Positions 10,185 to 21,075 of a DNA stretch of 64,000 nt are shown here, one piece after another (within the stretch, counting starts at the first letter, position 1; every line of letters starts with the position of its first letter). Source of the stretch: Bimuria novae-zelandiae CBS 107.79 (taxonomy: Eukaryota; Ascomycota; Dothideomycetes; Pleosporales; Didymosphaeriaceae); contig ML976798.1 of the NCBI GenBank assembly GCA_010015655.1, positions 13,540 to 77,539 of the forward strand, read 5' to 3'. Position numbers and translations under genes: made by a program. Under the pieces are notes generated by a model. That model was not told the DNA's origin. It did not search any database and saw only the letters and a program-made list of their open reading frames with translations.

Positions 10185-11929
10185 ACATCTTTCGGCGAGC
10201 AGTGGAATGTTCCAGGCATTGAAGTAGAATATGAGAGGAAAGTGGCCAAAGAGGAAAAGGAGAAGCCGGACTTACATCCAAAGCCACTCAAGGAACGCAC
10301 AGACCGCTTCAAGATGGCCGCAGTCATGTTTCTCGTCAAGGATCGCGGTCCGCTGCCTCTCCCTAACGTAATCCGCGATGGACGAAAGTCAGAAAGCATC
10401 GATGACCACGACGAGCGGATGCGTAAAGCTCTCCACGAGCTCACACAGATGGCTCTGGTCACACACAACAAGCTCAACGACAGTTATTCTATGCATCCAA
10501 GTGTGCATACGTGGGCCCGCGTGCGACCGGGCATGCGGCTGGCAGAACAAGCTATCTGGGCCGAGGCTACTGCGTCCATGCTGGCCTCATCTCTTCTCAT
10601 ACCGCCTCTTAGCCACGGAGAGAAAGATGACGAGTATAAACGGGAAGTTCTTCCACACATACAGCATGTGTGTGAGTATCGCGATGATGTTAACAGAATA
10701 ATTACGAAGAAGCCTCAATCCCGCTGGACGTCCTCGATTGCGCCTTGGCCGAATGCCATGAGCCCAGCGCGCGGGCTCATGTATGCCAAATTTAGCGTCG
10801 TGTATGCACACAACGAGTACTGGGGTCACGTTGAACGTCTGCTATCCGATGTGAGAGACTACCCGACGAAAATGCTTGGCCCGGGTCATGAGCGCACACG
10901 CCGTGTGACTCTGGCATTGGCTGGCACATACTTCAATTTGGGAGGGGCACAAACCGCCGAAGAACTGCAACAATCCGTTCTCCACTCATGTCTGACATCT
11001 CTGGGCCCCGATCATGTCGACACGCTAAGGGTGAAAGACACTCTGGGCGAAACGATGTGGCACGGAGGCTGATATACTGTCGCCAAGAATCTACACCAAA
11101 AAGCATACGACGGGCTCTTGAAGAAGCTGGGAAGTCACAATGAGGATGCACTGAGCGCACTCGACAATCTTGCGAGGACCATTGGCCGCTTTAATGAACG
11201 GGAGGATATACTACAGGCGCGGGACCTCCATATTCAAGCTATCAAAGGAATAAAGAAAGCGCATGGCGAGGATCACCGGCGTACTCTCAGGGCGAAAGAA
11301 AACCTCGTGCGAATTTATGTTTTTCTTGGCGGCGAGCTGCACGAAGCAGCAGAGCAATTGATCACACATGTCGTGGAGAAAAGAAAGAAGCTTCTAGGGA
11401 AGGAGCATGCATACACTCTGCTCGCCATGGCAAATGCGACAATAGTCAAGATCGCACTTGGGAAGCTGGACGACGCGGAGGAGATTGGGATGGAAGCACT
11501 GCCAATTGCGGAGCGTAATTTTGGCGAGAATCATGTTGGCACCCTTTTTGGACGGTATACTTTTGGATACCTTCGAATTGAACAAAAATGCTATGAGGAC
11601 GTAGAAGAAATATTGGTTCAGGTTACGGAGCGACAGAAAGAAAGCCTTTCTGGTACAGCGGAGAATCATCCTGACTGACTGGGTGCTTTGATCGAGCTGG
11701 CGAAGTGCTACTGCTTGAGGGGCAAGATCTCGGAAAGCATTCGAGTGTGCGAAGTGGCCTTGAAAGGGTTTGCGGCCATCAGTGTTAAAGAGCATCCTTT
11801 TGCAAGAGATTGAAGCAGGCAAAGAGCAGGATGGTCGAGCACCAGCGCAGAATCGCCATGAGAGAGCCTGGGGAACCTGGAATTACGGAGCCGAGCCGAG
11901 GTCTCTATGGGCAATTTTCCGTTTTATAG
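10185..11929 (+). pseudogene. NLR-type protein remnant with TPR repeats
   Basis: C-terminal part of a fungal NB-ARC/TPR (kinesin-light-chain-like) protein. It opens after a stop at 10182 with a winged-helix region (HELTQMALV, then SMHPSVHTWARVRPGMRLAE), followed by TPR units with the GPDHVDTLRVKDTLG pattern and repeats near 11120-11660. Three lesions break it: an in-frame TGA at 11070, a second TGA at 11676 (HPD-stop-LGAL, where relatives have Arg) and a frameshift near 11810. The TGA at 11676 most simply derives from CGA, a CpG transition, unlike the TAG stops of the RIP tracts. The NB-ARC ATPase part with its P-loop is missing upstream. The last recognisable frame ends at TAG 11927-11929. 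Confidence 0.8.
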
Positions 11930-13580
11930 GATTTGGTGTTAGACTTTGTGAACATATTGTATACCCGTAGACTGGGGACGGTAGTCCTTACCAGATAATT
12001 GTTTATACCCACCGAATTATTACACCAACTTCAGCTCCAAATCCTCGACCCCCAAGTCTCCCGGTTCCACCCCCAAGATACCCATTCCAATCCTCTTCCA
12101 AAACCCTTGCTTTCCTTCTACCTCGCTCACCAGCATAACCCACCATACCCTTTCCTCCTCAATTCCCACTTTGGGAGTCTGCCCACAAGTCAATTAGCAT
12201 TTCCCTTGCCTTTCTCCCTCTACCCCCTCTCCAAGAATATCACACTTACCTTCGCTTCGTCTCCGAACTCACTCGTATCAAACACGAAATTATGCTTCAT
12301 CAGCTTGGCCCATTCCATCTCCTCGAATTGCTCCGGTAATTCAAACGTCGAGACTGGGTTTTCTAGATACTGAGGAGACGGGATTGCGCTTGGGAGACGG
12401 GAAGGCCCAACATGACTTCCGTCACTATTCTTGAAGAGCAAGGTGCTTCGTTTTTCCATGATCGGTGCCCATGTGCGGTCGAACGCATCACAAAGCCGCG
12501 AGCAGGAAACCAGGAGAATGCATTTCACTTGGCTGGTTGTGGACACGCAGTCTGGAACTACAGCATCGTCTAGGCTCGCGAGTCCAATAGCAGTCTCGCG
12601 GTTAGGATTTCCGGGATCGAAGAGAAAGAGCACAGGACGGCTTGTTGCGTGCGCAAAGCACAGCAGTGCGGATTCGGGAACCAGAGAGCATTTCCAGGGA
12701 ACGTGGTTCTGGGCGGCGATCCAGTTCCGACTCGTTTCTGTTGCTACGAGCGATGCCATCGGTGCTGTGGTACTCAGGACTCCCGTCTCATCAATTCGAA
12801 GACCGCCTTTCGTGAGATTTACCGCGCTCAGGCTGAAGCCAAACTGCACCATCGTCTTCCAATAAAACTTTGGTCCGCTCCTCCTCGCAAAGCTCCAAGA
12901 CGGCGCCTCTGGACCTTTGACCTCGTACTCTCGCCCACTCATCACCCACAATAGCAACTCTGGCATATGTGTCCAGACTCCAAAATGGTAGGACCCGTCC
13001 ATGGTTGTCTTCATCTGGCTGGCAACACCTTCCAATGCAACAAGCCGGTCCGTCTCGTACGTCAGCTCGTCGGCGGAATACCGCTGCAGCAGCTCCGGCC
13101 ACGACCGCTTCTCCTCCATGTCGTAGTATACCTCGCGCTCGTTCCACTCGGCTTGCCTGCACTTCCATGATATGCCACCGCGCGTGAAGAAGAGCATGCG
13201 CCGAGAGAGATACCATTCCTGACGCGCCCAAGCGCGTGTGCCCAGGCGAGTGTAATACGGGTGGTAGTTCTGCCATGGTGTTGCCGCGAGATGGATTGTC
13301 ACCGGTACATCATTTTTCCCGATGGATTGAACAGTGATCCGGGGTGGGTTCGGCGGCGATGTTCTTTGTGCGATACTCGGCCTGTCTGTGTTTTCTTCGA
13401 CTGTGGCACTCGTTTCAGTGACGGTTTCCGCGCGGAGAGCCTTTACCCTCTCGTGTATGTCTTCAAGATCTGGTCGTGCGGTCACAAAACAGCCCTCCGT
13501 ACTGTCTCTGGCGTCCGCGGCCGCAATGATGAGGCGAGCGTACTCGTAGACAGCTCCCATTTTCGCGGCTTCCTGTTTCC

Positions 13581-13708
13581 CAGACTTGTCAACAATCAAG
13601 CCAATCAAGCCGGTCTAACCTAATATGGTAATTCACTAGCTCGCGTTGGTTAACATGTTACTAAATTTGGTTAGATCGGCTTGATTGGCTTGATTGTTGA
13701 CAAGTCTG
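13581..13708. mobile_element. 128-bp hAT-like MITE
   Basis: Ends CAGACTTGTCAACAATCAAG and its complement form inverted repeats of about 40 bp with one mismatch (13581-13620 with 13669-13708). The flanks carry an exact 8-bp duplication CTGTTTCC at 13573-13580 and 13709-13716. An 8-bp duplication and CA..TG ends point to mobilisation by a hAT transposase. There is no coding capacity and no RIP. It interrupts the HET gene just after the IIQDDIEDW motif. Confidence 0.92.
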
Positions 13709-14169
13709 CTGTTTCCAGTCCTCGATGTCATCTTGGATTATACGAAGAGAATCGATCCAGAGGTATTTGACGCCGATATGTTTTGTGATCTTGACAGCGT
13801 CTCTGAAGGTTTTCGGTAAGTCTTCCAGTGGGACACCCGCGAGACGCTCAGCATAATTTTCCTTTGTTGTCTTGAGTGGATGATTCTCCGAGTTACCCCA
13901 GCAGTGGCTCAGCGCAACATAACACCCCGTCTGACCCTCTTTTGTTTCGACCAATTTGACGTGGTCCGTGTATATGGCGAGAACACGGTGCGGGAGCGGC
14001 GCATCAGTGTCTTCCCATGGGAAACATAAGCTATCGAACTTGGAATACCGGCCATCAATCCTCTTTCCCGCAAGCGAGCGCATGCAGAGTCCGTGAGAGC
14101 ATTCACAAACGCGCAGCCACTCATTCAGACAGTGTTCTTCATGGATGGATTTCTTCTGTGATCCATCCA

Positions 14170-17100
14170 ATCCATCCACTCCGGGTGGACTGGATTTGCT
14201 CCATGGAGAATATGAAACCGTAATGCCTTCGTCTGATTGGCTGCTTTAGTGCAGCACCGTAGTTTCATATAGTTTCAAATAGACAGGGGTTAATGTGGGG
14301 CATTAGATCTTAACGTTAGTCTATCACAGTGATCACCCTTAGCCATCCCATTTATACGTACTTGTATTAATTTTAGAAGTTTTCTATTAAAATGAGGACT
14401 AGACGTACACAAATACGCCTAAATACGCCCTCTTCTCCGCTTGTTAGCTAATTATTAAGTAGCTAGCTCTCGTCGGTGCCCTTATCGTCGCTTTCCGTCC
14501 TATCTACGTCGTTCGAGATTTTTAAGGACAATAACGCCCTAGAGGTGCTTACTAAAGTGGATAGTGAGCAGGTGCCTATAGAGCTTTAGGTCACTAATGG
14601 GGACAGTGAGGTCGTACATGCCGAACTAAAGAGCGGCTTTCAAGCCCCGTACGACTACTCCTTTATTAATTAGTTGTTAAAGTGGCTAGAGGGTCTCCGT
14701 TAATTGCAACGCCCTTACTAAATAACTACTTAGTGGTGGAAATACGGAGTTCCTCTGTCCGGGGGGGAACTCGAAAGCCTCTAGTTTTTGTGTCGGGCTT
14801 ACTATATATCAGGCAAAAGGAAGTGCCTATATAAAGTAAGCCAGGGCAGCAAGTCTGTATTAAGCCATTTTAAGAGCCTTTATCTAAATACTTTCCTAGA
14901 GGAGATAGCCATTAGTATTATAACGTTTAACAACACTATAACGCTTGACCTACTAGATAGAACAGATCCTAAATAACAAGAGGTGTATAGTTAGATTATG
15001 GAGACCTTTTGGCCGGAAACACTTTAACAGGACATCCTCTAATAGGTGGTGCACGATAATATCCCATATAGGAAGCTTAATAGTGTATATTTTCGGAGAA
15101 TCCTTAGCCGCATGTTCCCGTTCGTCGATTAAGGGGTAATACTGTCTAGCACCACTGTCTTACGCTGGGTGCAGAAGGAGTATAAGGTTTATAAAAAGGA
15201 CATAAAGATAGTGCTTAGTAAGGCTGTTAGTAAAATCCACTTATTATTTGACCTTTGGACAAGCCGTAGGAAGAAGGCTTTAAATAGTATTATAGCTCAC
15301 TTTGTTAACAAGAATCTCCTGTGCCAAACCATACTTCTAGCCCTCCCGGAGATGGACGATACCCATAGTGGCAAGAACATAGCGACGTGTACCCTTAAGG
15401 TTATTAAGGACTACGGATTTGAGAAGAATGTTAGCTACTTTATCCTTAATAATACCTCTTTAAACGATATTACTACTAAGGTGTTATGCCTTAAGCTTAG
15501 TTTAAAACCTAGTCAACGACTCTCTTATTCTAGCTATATCCTCAACCTTATAGCACAAGCTACACTGTTTGGTAGCGACTATAAGGTCTTTAAAAAGGAG
15601 GTTACCTCTGTTAGGGACTTTAAAGAGGAGGTTAGCCTTTAGAGAAAGAGGGGACTAGTTAGCATAGTACATTTAATTAGCCTATAGATTAACAGAAGCC
15701 CAGGACGGGTTAAGCGCTTTAATTAGGTATAAAGCAACGTGTGGAAAGAGGAAAATCAACAGTCCTAAGGCTCTACACCAATATATACGTTAATGCCAGG
15801 CAACGCCACAAGGTAATTTTATTAAGATAACTCGCCCTTTAGCCCTCTCGCACACGCTTGTTAACCCTTTAGTAACTACTAATAGGGTTGGCAAAAGCCT
15901 TTTTAATCCCCTAATTAGCGTCTTGTTTTTCGGCAATCTTGTTTTTAGCTAACTAACACTATAGATAGAACTCCACCTTTGACGAAGCTGTACGATTTAT
16001 ACGCCTCTACAACCCAATCAAGCACTTTCTAGATGTAGAAGCTTTTTGATACAGCAGTCTTGTCGCTAACAAGACGAAGAAACCACTCCACGAGAAACCA
16101 GATGACTTAGTTACCCGTGTAATATTCTAGAACCGTATGGGGAGCGACGACTAGGCTATACTTACTAAACTCGTGGAGTTGCTTAAACCAATCAAGGAGA
16201 GCACCAAAAGGCTTAAAGGAAGACTAGATAAGAATAGTAGTAAAGGTATTACTAAGGTGTACCCCCTAATAGCACTTATATTAAGTAATTTTAAGAAGCT
16301 AAAGGATTAATATTAGCACTCTGCGACTCTGGATAGTAAGGCTTTTTAGGTGGTAATTAAATAAGGGTGGAGCAAGGCCAACTAATACTACATAAAACTT
16401 AATAATAGCCTGGTATACACGGCAGCTGTTTTTCTAGACCTATAGCTTAAACTTAAGTACCTGTAAAAGGAGTGGACTGAGCAGGAGGCTGCCTGTCAGG
16501 TTAATAAGGTACAGGAGCTGTAGGAGTTAGATTATTGCTATCTATCTCTGCCTAAGACGTTAACTAATGCCCTCTAAGAGACGTCTGCAAACGTTTGGCT
16601 ATATAAGAAGCGTAAATATAGCTCTATTACTAACGCCCTTACTTAGTCCTATAGCTTTCCCCCTCCTGCCAAAGCTCTAGATGAGTTTGCTGTATATATA
16701 ATAAACCTACGAGATACTAATAAGGACCTTATCCCCTCCTAGTACTAAAGATAAGCAGACATACGTGTAAAGTACCCTACGCTTTCTCTTATAGCTATTA
16801 ACGTTCTGGCAATCCCTGCCATGAGCTCTAAACTAGAGAGAATCTTTAGCTAAGCTGGCAACACCCTTACGGCCCGTCGAAATTAGCTCTCTAAACAATC
16901 TGTGGAGGCTGCCCTTTGTTTATCAAGCTAGGCCAAATTAGGACTTATCTAAATAGGGCTGCACGTCGAGGAACTTCGTGGAAGCCTAACCGCTAAGGTG
17001 AATACCTTGCTTAATAACCCTACCTAGGTGTATAAGGACGACGACGTTAACGAGCTTTTTCGTAAGAGCTAGGAGGGGATATAGGTTAAGAGTAATAGTA

Positions 17101-17359
17101 ATAGTAGCTAGTGAAGCGTTAAATATATACTATAGCCTATAGTATAGAATTATATGTGACAGCTTTTAACTCTCTAAAAACACTTTTACTAACACTAAGC
17201 TTAACACTAAGGACCTCCGGGGACCTTAATATTAGAGTAATTTTAAGCTTTCTACTACGTTTGACCCTTTGCCTGTACAAGTTAGTACTATGGGTCGGTC
17301 GGTTTCAGTTTCTCCATGGATTTATCCAGTCCACCCGGAGCAAATGGATGGAGCTCCAA
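14170..17359 (+). mobile_element. RIP-degraded hAT transposon
   Basis: Flanked by exact 8-bp duplications TCCATCCA at 14162-14169 and 17360-17367. Imperfect inverted ends of about 60 bp share CTCCGGGTGGACTGGAT and end near GAAACCG. The plus strand holds a dead hAT transposase: a 157-codon open fragment at 15169-15642 with FDLWTSRRKKALNSIIAHF and ALPEMDDTHSGKN, and at about 16740-16950 the C-terminal dimerisation region (YPTLSLIAINVLAIPAMSS, LERIFS, then NTLTARRN). TAG stops replace Trp/Gln codons throughout. The 5' terminal repeat is about 10 bp longer on the right than on the left. Inserted in the HET gene at its Cys-Met-Asp-Gly site. Confidence 0.9.
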
Positions 17360-17968
17360 TCCATCCATGCAGTACACTGCATTCAGATAATTTAGCGTCT
17401 CTTCCGACTCGTCGTCGACCAGGGCGCCATATTTCCGATACGCGACATCGCTCGACGCGCACGCTTGGAACTGCGCCCACCGGTTATTCGCAGGCTGGGA
17501 CTCTAGCATGTGTTCGGAGATAAAGTCGGGTTTGTGGCGCGGACATTCTGTTTCTGGAGGGACGTCGGCGCAGGGCGTGTCTTTCCAAACCGCGAGCCAG
17601 AGTCTGCCGCGTCGGATCTCGCCTTCAAGGCTCAGCCATTGGAATTCGAATACCACTTCGCTGACCCTCTCGCAGACATCCACTGACATTCCAACTTTCA
17701 CCTTCTCATCGAGACCTAGATTCGTTATAACTCCCCCCTCACAAGCACAGATGGCACGCTCATCATTGAAGTAACTAAGGGAGGCGACCGGAGACTCGAA
17801 ATTATCCTGCCACTTGAATTCCACCGAGACGACAAGATTGCACAGATCGCAGTCGGGGGAAGATTTCAGAATCTCCAATACGCTCTTGTGCGGTGTGTAT
17901 ATGGCTTTCCCGTTCATGCGGTCATGGAGGAGTGAGACGAGGGCTTCGCATTCGGTGCAAAGAGGCAT

Positions 17969-18785
17969 GGTATCGGACTGTTACGAAGTGGAATGAAGGG
18001 CCCAGGATGAATGCCTGTGGTAGAACAGGAATAGCTGCTTGGTACATGGTCAAATTCGAGCTGGGAACGAATTCCTCATGTACAGAGAGAGTCGGCAACT
18101 CGGGCTGGAAGCAAAACGGGGGTCGGACTCGACATGCCTTCCCTACGTAGTTGAGGGTGCAGGACTTGGCGTGCCTGAGGAGAAAATTTAGGTTAGTCAA
18201 GGGCGCGTATTTTCTTGGCTAATCGTGATGCCCTCCTCCACGGCGGCTACTCGCGCTGGTTAAATGGTTGGCAAGCCCGCGTCTGTGGCTTGCACGTGCT
18301 GCCACTGGAGAGCGTGCAGGCCGAGGGTACGGCATAGGGGTGCGGTTTGTATAACTGCTTGTGGAGGTCTTGCAGGGATTGTACGGGAAACATCGAAACA
18401 AGAGCATCAGTCAAAGGAACGCATATGGCGAGTTGTACAATTACAACAGCATCTTTTTTACAATATCATATGGACATTATCTGGGAGGCAAAAGTATGAG
18501 TCAAACTTTAATTAAAAAAAATCCTGGTAAGCGGATGGAGAGGTCTAATGCTGTTTTGCAGTGTTCGAGGTAGCGGTGGTGCGCAGCCCCAACACAGCCA
18601 TTGCACAGCCACCACGAGCTGCGTAACTAGATCCTTGGCGACTATTATCCAGACACACCGCTGTCGCTTGACACATTAAAGAAGTAGCAGAAGGGAATAC
18701 AGAGATAGGACATTGATGCTGCTTTAAAACGTAGAGTATTAAGCTAGTGCGAAATGGAAGGGCATAAGGCGTGTAATAATGATTA
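17969..18785. other. upstream flank of the HET gene, no gene seen
   Basis: No supported frame. It presumably holds the former HET promoter. The sequence is not RIP-biased. Confidence 0.4.
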
Positions 18786-20615
18786 ACGTGAAGCACCACC
18801 GAGTCGCACACTTTTGCCAAGACCATTCCACCTACCATCAACACGCAATGTCTCAATCACGCAACGCGTTATTACTTGAACACGAAGGGAGACTAGAGCT
18901 TGCCCTACAGGCCTACAAAGCTGGCCAATTCCGAAGCTATCGAGCTGCTGCCGACGTTTTTAACGTTAAATTTGGTGCACTCTGCCGACACGCCCGCGGG
19001 ACACCATTTCGACTGGAAACACCTCCTAATTGCCGTATCCTTACTCCGACTGAAGAACACTCAATCGTTGAGTATATCCTTGATCTTGACTCAAGAGGCT
19101 TTCCACCTACACTGGCAGAGGTAGCTGATATGGCGGATCATATACTAGGAGCCCGGGGTGCAGAGAAGGTGGGCAAGAATTGGACTGAGAGATTCGTGGC
19201 GCGTACAGAGGAGCTCAAAACAGCTTTCAATCGAGCAAAGGACCGTCAAGGGATACTCAGGGAGGATCCTGCGGAGATTAACGCGTGGTTTACACGCGTT
19301 CAGGATACAATGGCCACGTACGGCGTCCACCCAGACGATGTGCATAATTTCGATGAGACTGGCTTTCAGATGGGTGTTATTGGGTCTATGAAGGTTGTCA
19401 CTGGTTCTGAAAGGCGTGTACGGCCTGATCTCGTTCAGCCAGGTGATCGGGAGTGGGTTACAGCTATCGCAAGTATCTGCGCTGCTAGGTACGCGATCCC
19501 ACCCTTTATCATCTACAAAGGGCGTGTTCACATCTCAGCGTGGTACGAGGAAGCTGATATCCCACGCAATTGGAAGATCTCAGTGTCTGAGAACGGCTGG
19601 ACGAATAACAACCTTGGTCTCGCGTGGTTAAAGCACTTTGACGCGTATACAAAGGAGCGTATGGTAGGGGCATACAGGCTCCTTCTGTTAGACGGCCACG
19701 AGAGCCACCAGAGCTGGGATTTCAAACAATACTGCCTTGACAACAAGATCCTTACGCTCTGTATGCCGTCACACTCGTCACACATCCTCCAGCCGCTAGA
19801 TGTGGTCTGTTTCTCTCCGCTAAAGCGGGATTACAGTCGTCGCGTTAGAGACTTGGCACGAAAGCGTGTCTTTCATATCAACAAGGAAGGCTTCTTACCA
19901 GCCTTTAAAGACGCGTTTTCAGCGTATTTACGACAGATAACTGCAAGGCAGCCTTTAAGGCGTCAGGACTTGTTCCTATGGACCCAGATCGCGTTCTTGA
20001 TCGCTCGAACGTACGAATCCGCACCCCACCTCAACCCCTACCACTAGAGACACCATGGCAATCGAAAACTCCAAGCAATTCTTTTGAATTCAGCTCCCAA
20101 TCTAAGCTAATATCAAAGAAATTTACTCAATCACCTAATACAGCCCAACAAGCGTATGCGCAACTTGTAAGAGGTGGTAATGGTTTATTAGTTCATTTCA
20201 ACCTTCAAGCTGCTCGCATTAAGGAGCTTGAAGAGCAATTAGCAGTGCAAACTAAGCGGAAAACTCGAAAACGGAAGCAGATTCAGAAGGGCGGTACATT
20301 AGAGTTTGGGTCTGGAGCAGACCTAGTTGTTACTGCATCATCTAGTAACACTCGAGCGACAAAAGGAGGTCGCACTAATGGTAATCAGGAGGTACCTTTA
20401 CGATCTCTCCAGCGCTGTGGAAACTGTGGAGAGCCTGGACACAACGAAATAACATGTAGGAAACGTCCCGAAGATGAAGAGGAATCAGGTACTAGCACAC
20501 AGTTTGTAGGTAGTCTCTTTGATAGCGGTAGTTCTAACGATGAATGAGATAAGTTGGTGGTGCCAAGCAAAAGTGTGCGACTCGGTGGTGTGTGCGACTC
20601 GGTGGTGCTTCACGT
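18786..20615 (+). mobile_element. Fot1/pogo-type transposon, nearly intact
   Basis: Terminal repeats beginning ACGTGAAGCACCACCGAGTC occur at 18786 and, inverted, ending at 20615. TA dinucleotides flank at 18784-18785 and 20616-20617. The right end carries a tandem second copy of the 15-bp unit GTGTGCGACTCGGTG (about 20575-20605), absent on the left. The interior is not RIP-mutated, in contrast to the pogo copies at 94-1855 and 27312-29201. Length 1830 bp is typical. Confidence 0.92.
18848..20547 (+). pseudogene. Fot1-type DDE transposase with one frameshift
   Basis: From ATG 18848 (MSQSRNALLLEHEGR; an earlier ATG at 18779 lies outside the element) the frame has a psq-like helix-turn-helix, a CENP-B-type DNA-binding region, and the DDE catalytic core. 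The core includes NFDETGFQMGV, KGRVHISAWY, LLLLDGHESH and the PSHSSHILQPLDV block. Near 19920 (GCGTTTTCAGCG) the frame slips by one base. The correct continuation lies in the frame of 19978-20547: SVFTTDNCKAAFKASGL, then DPDRVLDRSNVRIRTP, a coiled coil (ARIKELEEQLAVQTKRKTRK) and a CCHC knuckle CGNCGEPGHNEITC near the end. A single indel thus separates it from a full transposase of about 565 residues. Confidence 0.88.
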
Positions 20616-21075
20616 TATAAGCGTAAGTAGGCTCGTTACGAGGAGTAAAAGCGCACTACGCTAACTAATACAGGAATGCAGATACTGTAAAACACTGTTT
20701 CTGCAGGCGTATGCCGCGAGGAATTAAGGTTAATCCCTTTAATTGGCTCGTGCGTCGGCATCTTCCGAGGAATTAGCCCCCTATTCCCTTGGCTATCTGT
20801 AAATGGAATGGTCAAACAAGCTATGTTCTCTGTTTGTAGTTACCGAACCTTTATTTTTCGCGCCAACGGTGCTCTTTGCAGAAGATAGGAGAGGGTAGAT
20901 GTCACACAATCTGGAGTTTGAGACTGTCGTCGTTCTGCTCCACACTCTTTCTCCAAATCAGCCTTTTATCGATCAGTCTTGTCCCTCGTGCACTATCCTA
21001 CCGTATCAGATATGTCAGCCAGTCGAGTTGTCGATCTAAAGGAGACGCGGGCAGCTCGTTTTGGCCAGCTAGCCC
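20616..21075. other. spacer between transposon and OrsD-like relic
   Basis: No supported gene. A first exon of the OrsD-like gene could lie here, for example from ATG 21013, but that frame does not connect without an intron I can identify. Confidence 0.35.

Larger units (their letters stand above)
12220..17968 (-). pseudogene. HET-domain incompatibility gene split by two transposons
   Basis: Three minus-strand pieces belong to one gene. 17968-17360 gives the N-terminus (MPLCTECEALVSLLHDR start). 14161-13709 carries the HET core (CYVALSHCWG, then VKYLWIDSLRIIQDD). 13572-12220 gives the C-terminal half (MGAVYEYARLIIAAAD onward). HET proteins trigger heterokaryon incompatibility and cell death when non-self is sensed. 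A hAT element (14170-17359) and a 128-bp MITE (13581-13708) interrupt it, each flanked by an 8-bp target duplication. Counting one copy of each duplication, the pieces sum to 609+453+1353 = 2415 bp, exactly 805 codons in one frame with a single terminal stop. No other lesion is seen, so both insertions look recent relative to gene decay. As it stands the gene is presumably null. Confidence 0.9.

Noticed and set aside
11999..12373. Plus-strand 124-codon Pro/Leu/Ser-rich frame
   Set aside because: Pyrimidine-rich 3' flank of the HET gene read in another frame; composition explains the open frame.
12791..13276. 161-codon minus-strand frame and several plus-strand frames over the HET gene
   Set aside because: Low-complexity shadows of the HET reading frame, without motifs.
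13572..13608. ATG at 13608 as the start of a separate HET-like gene
   Set aside because: The first ten codons lie in the MITE; the true gene continues upstream at 13709-14161.
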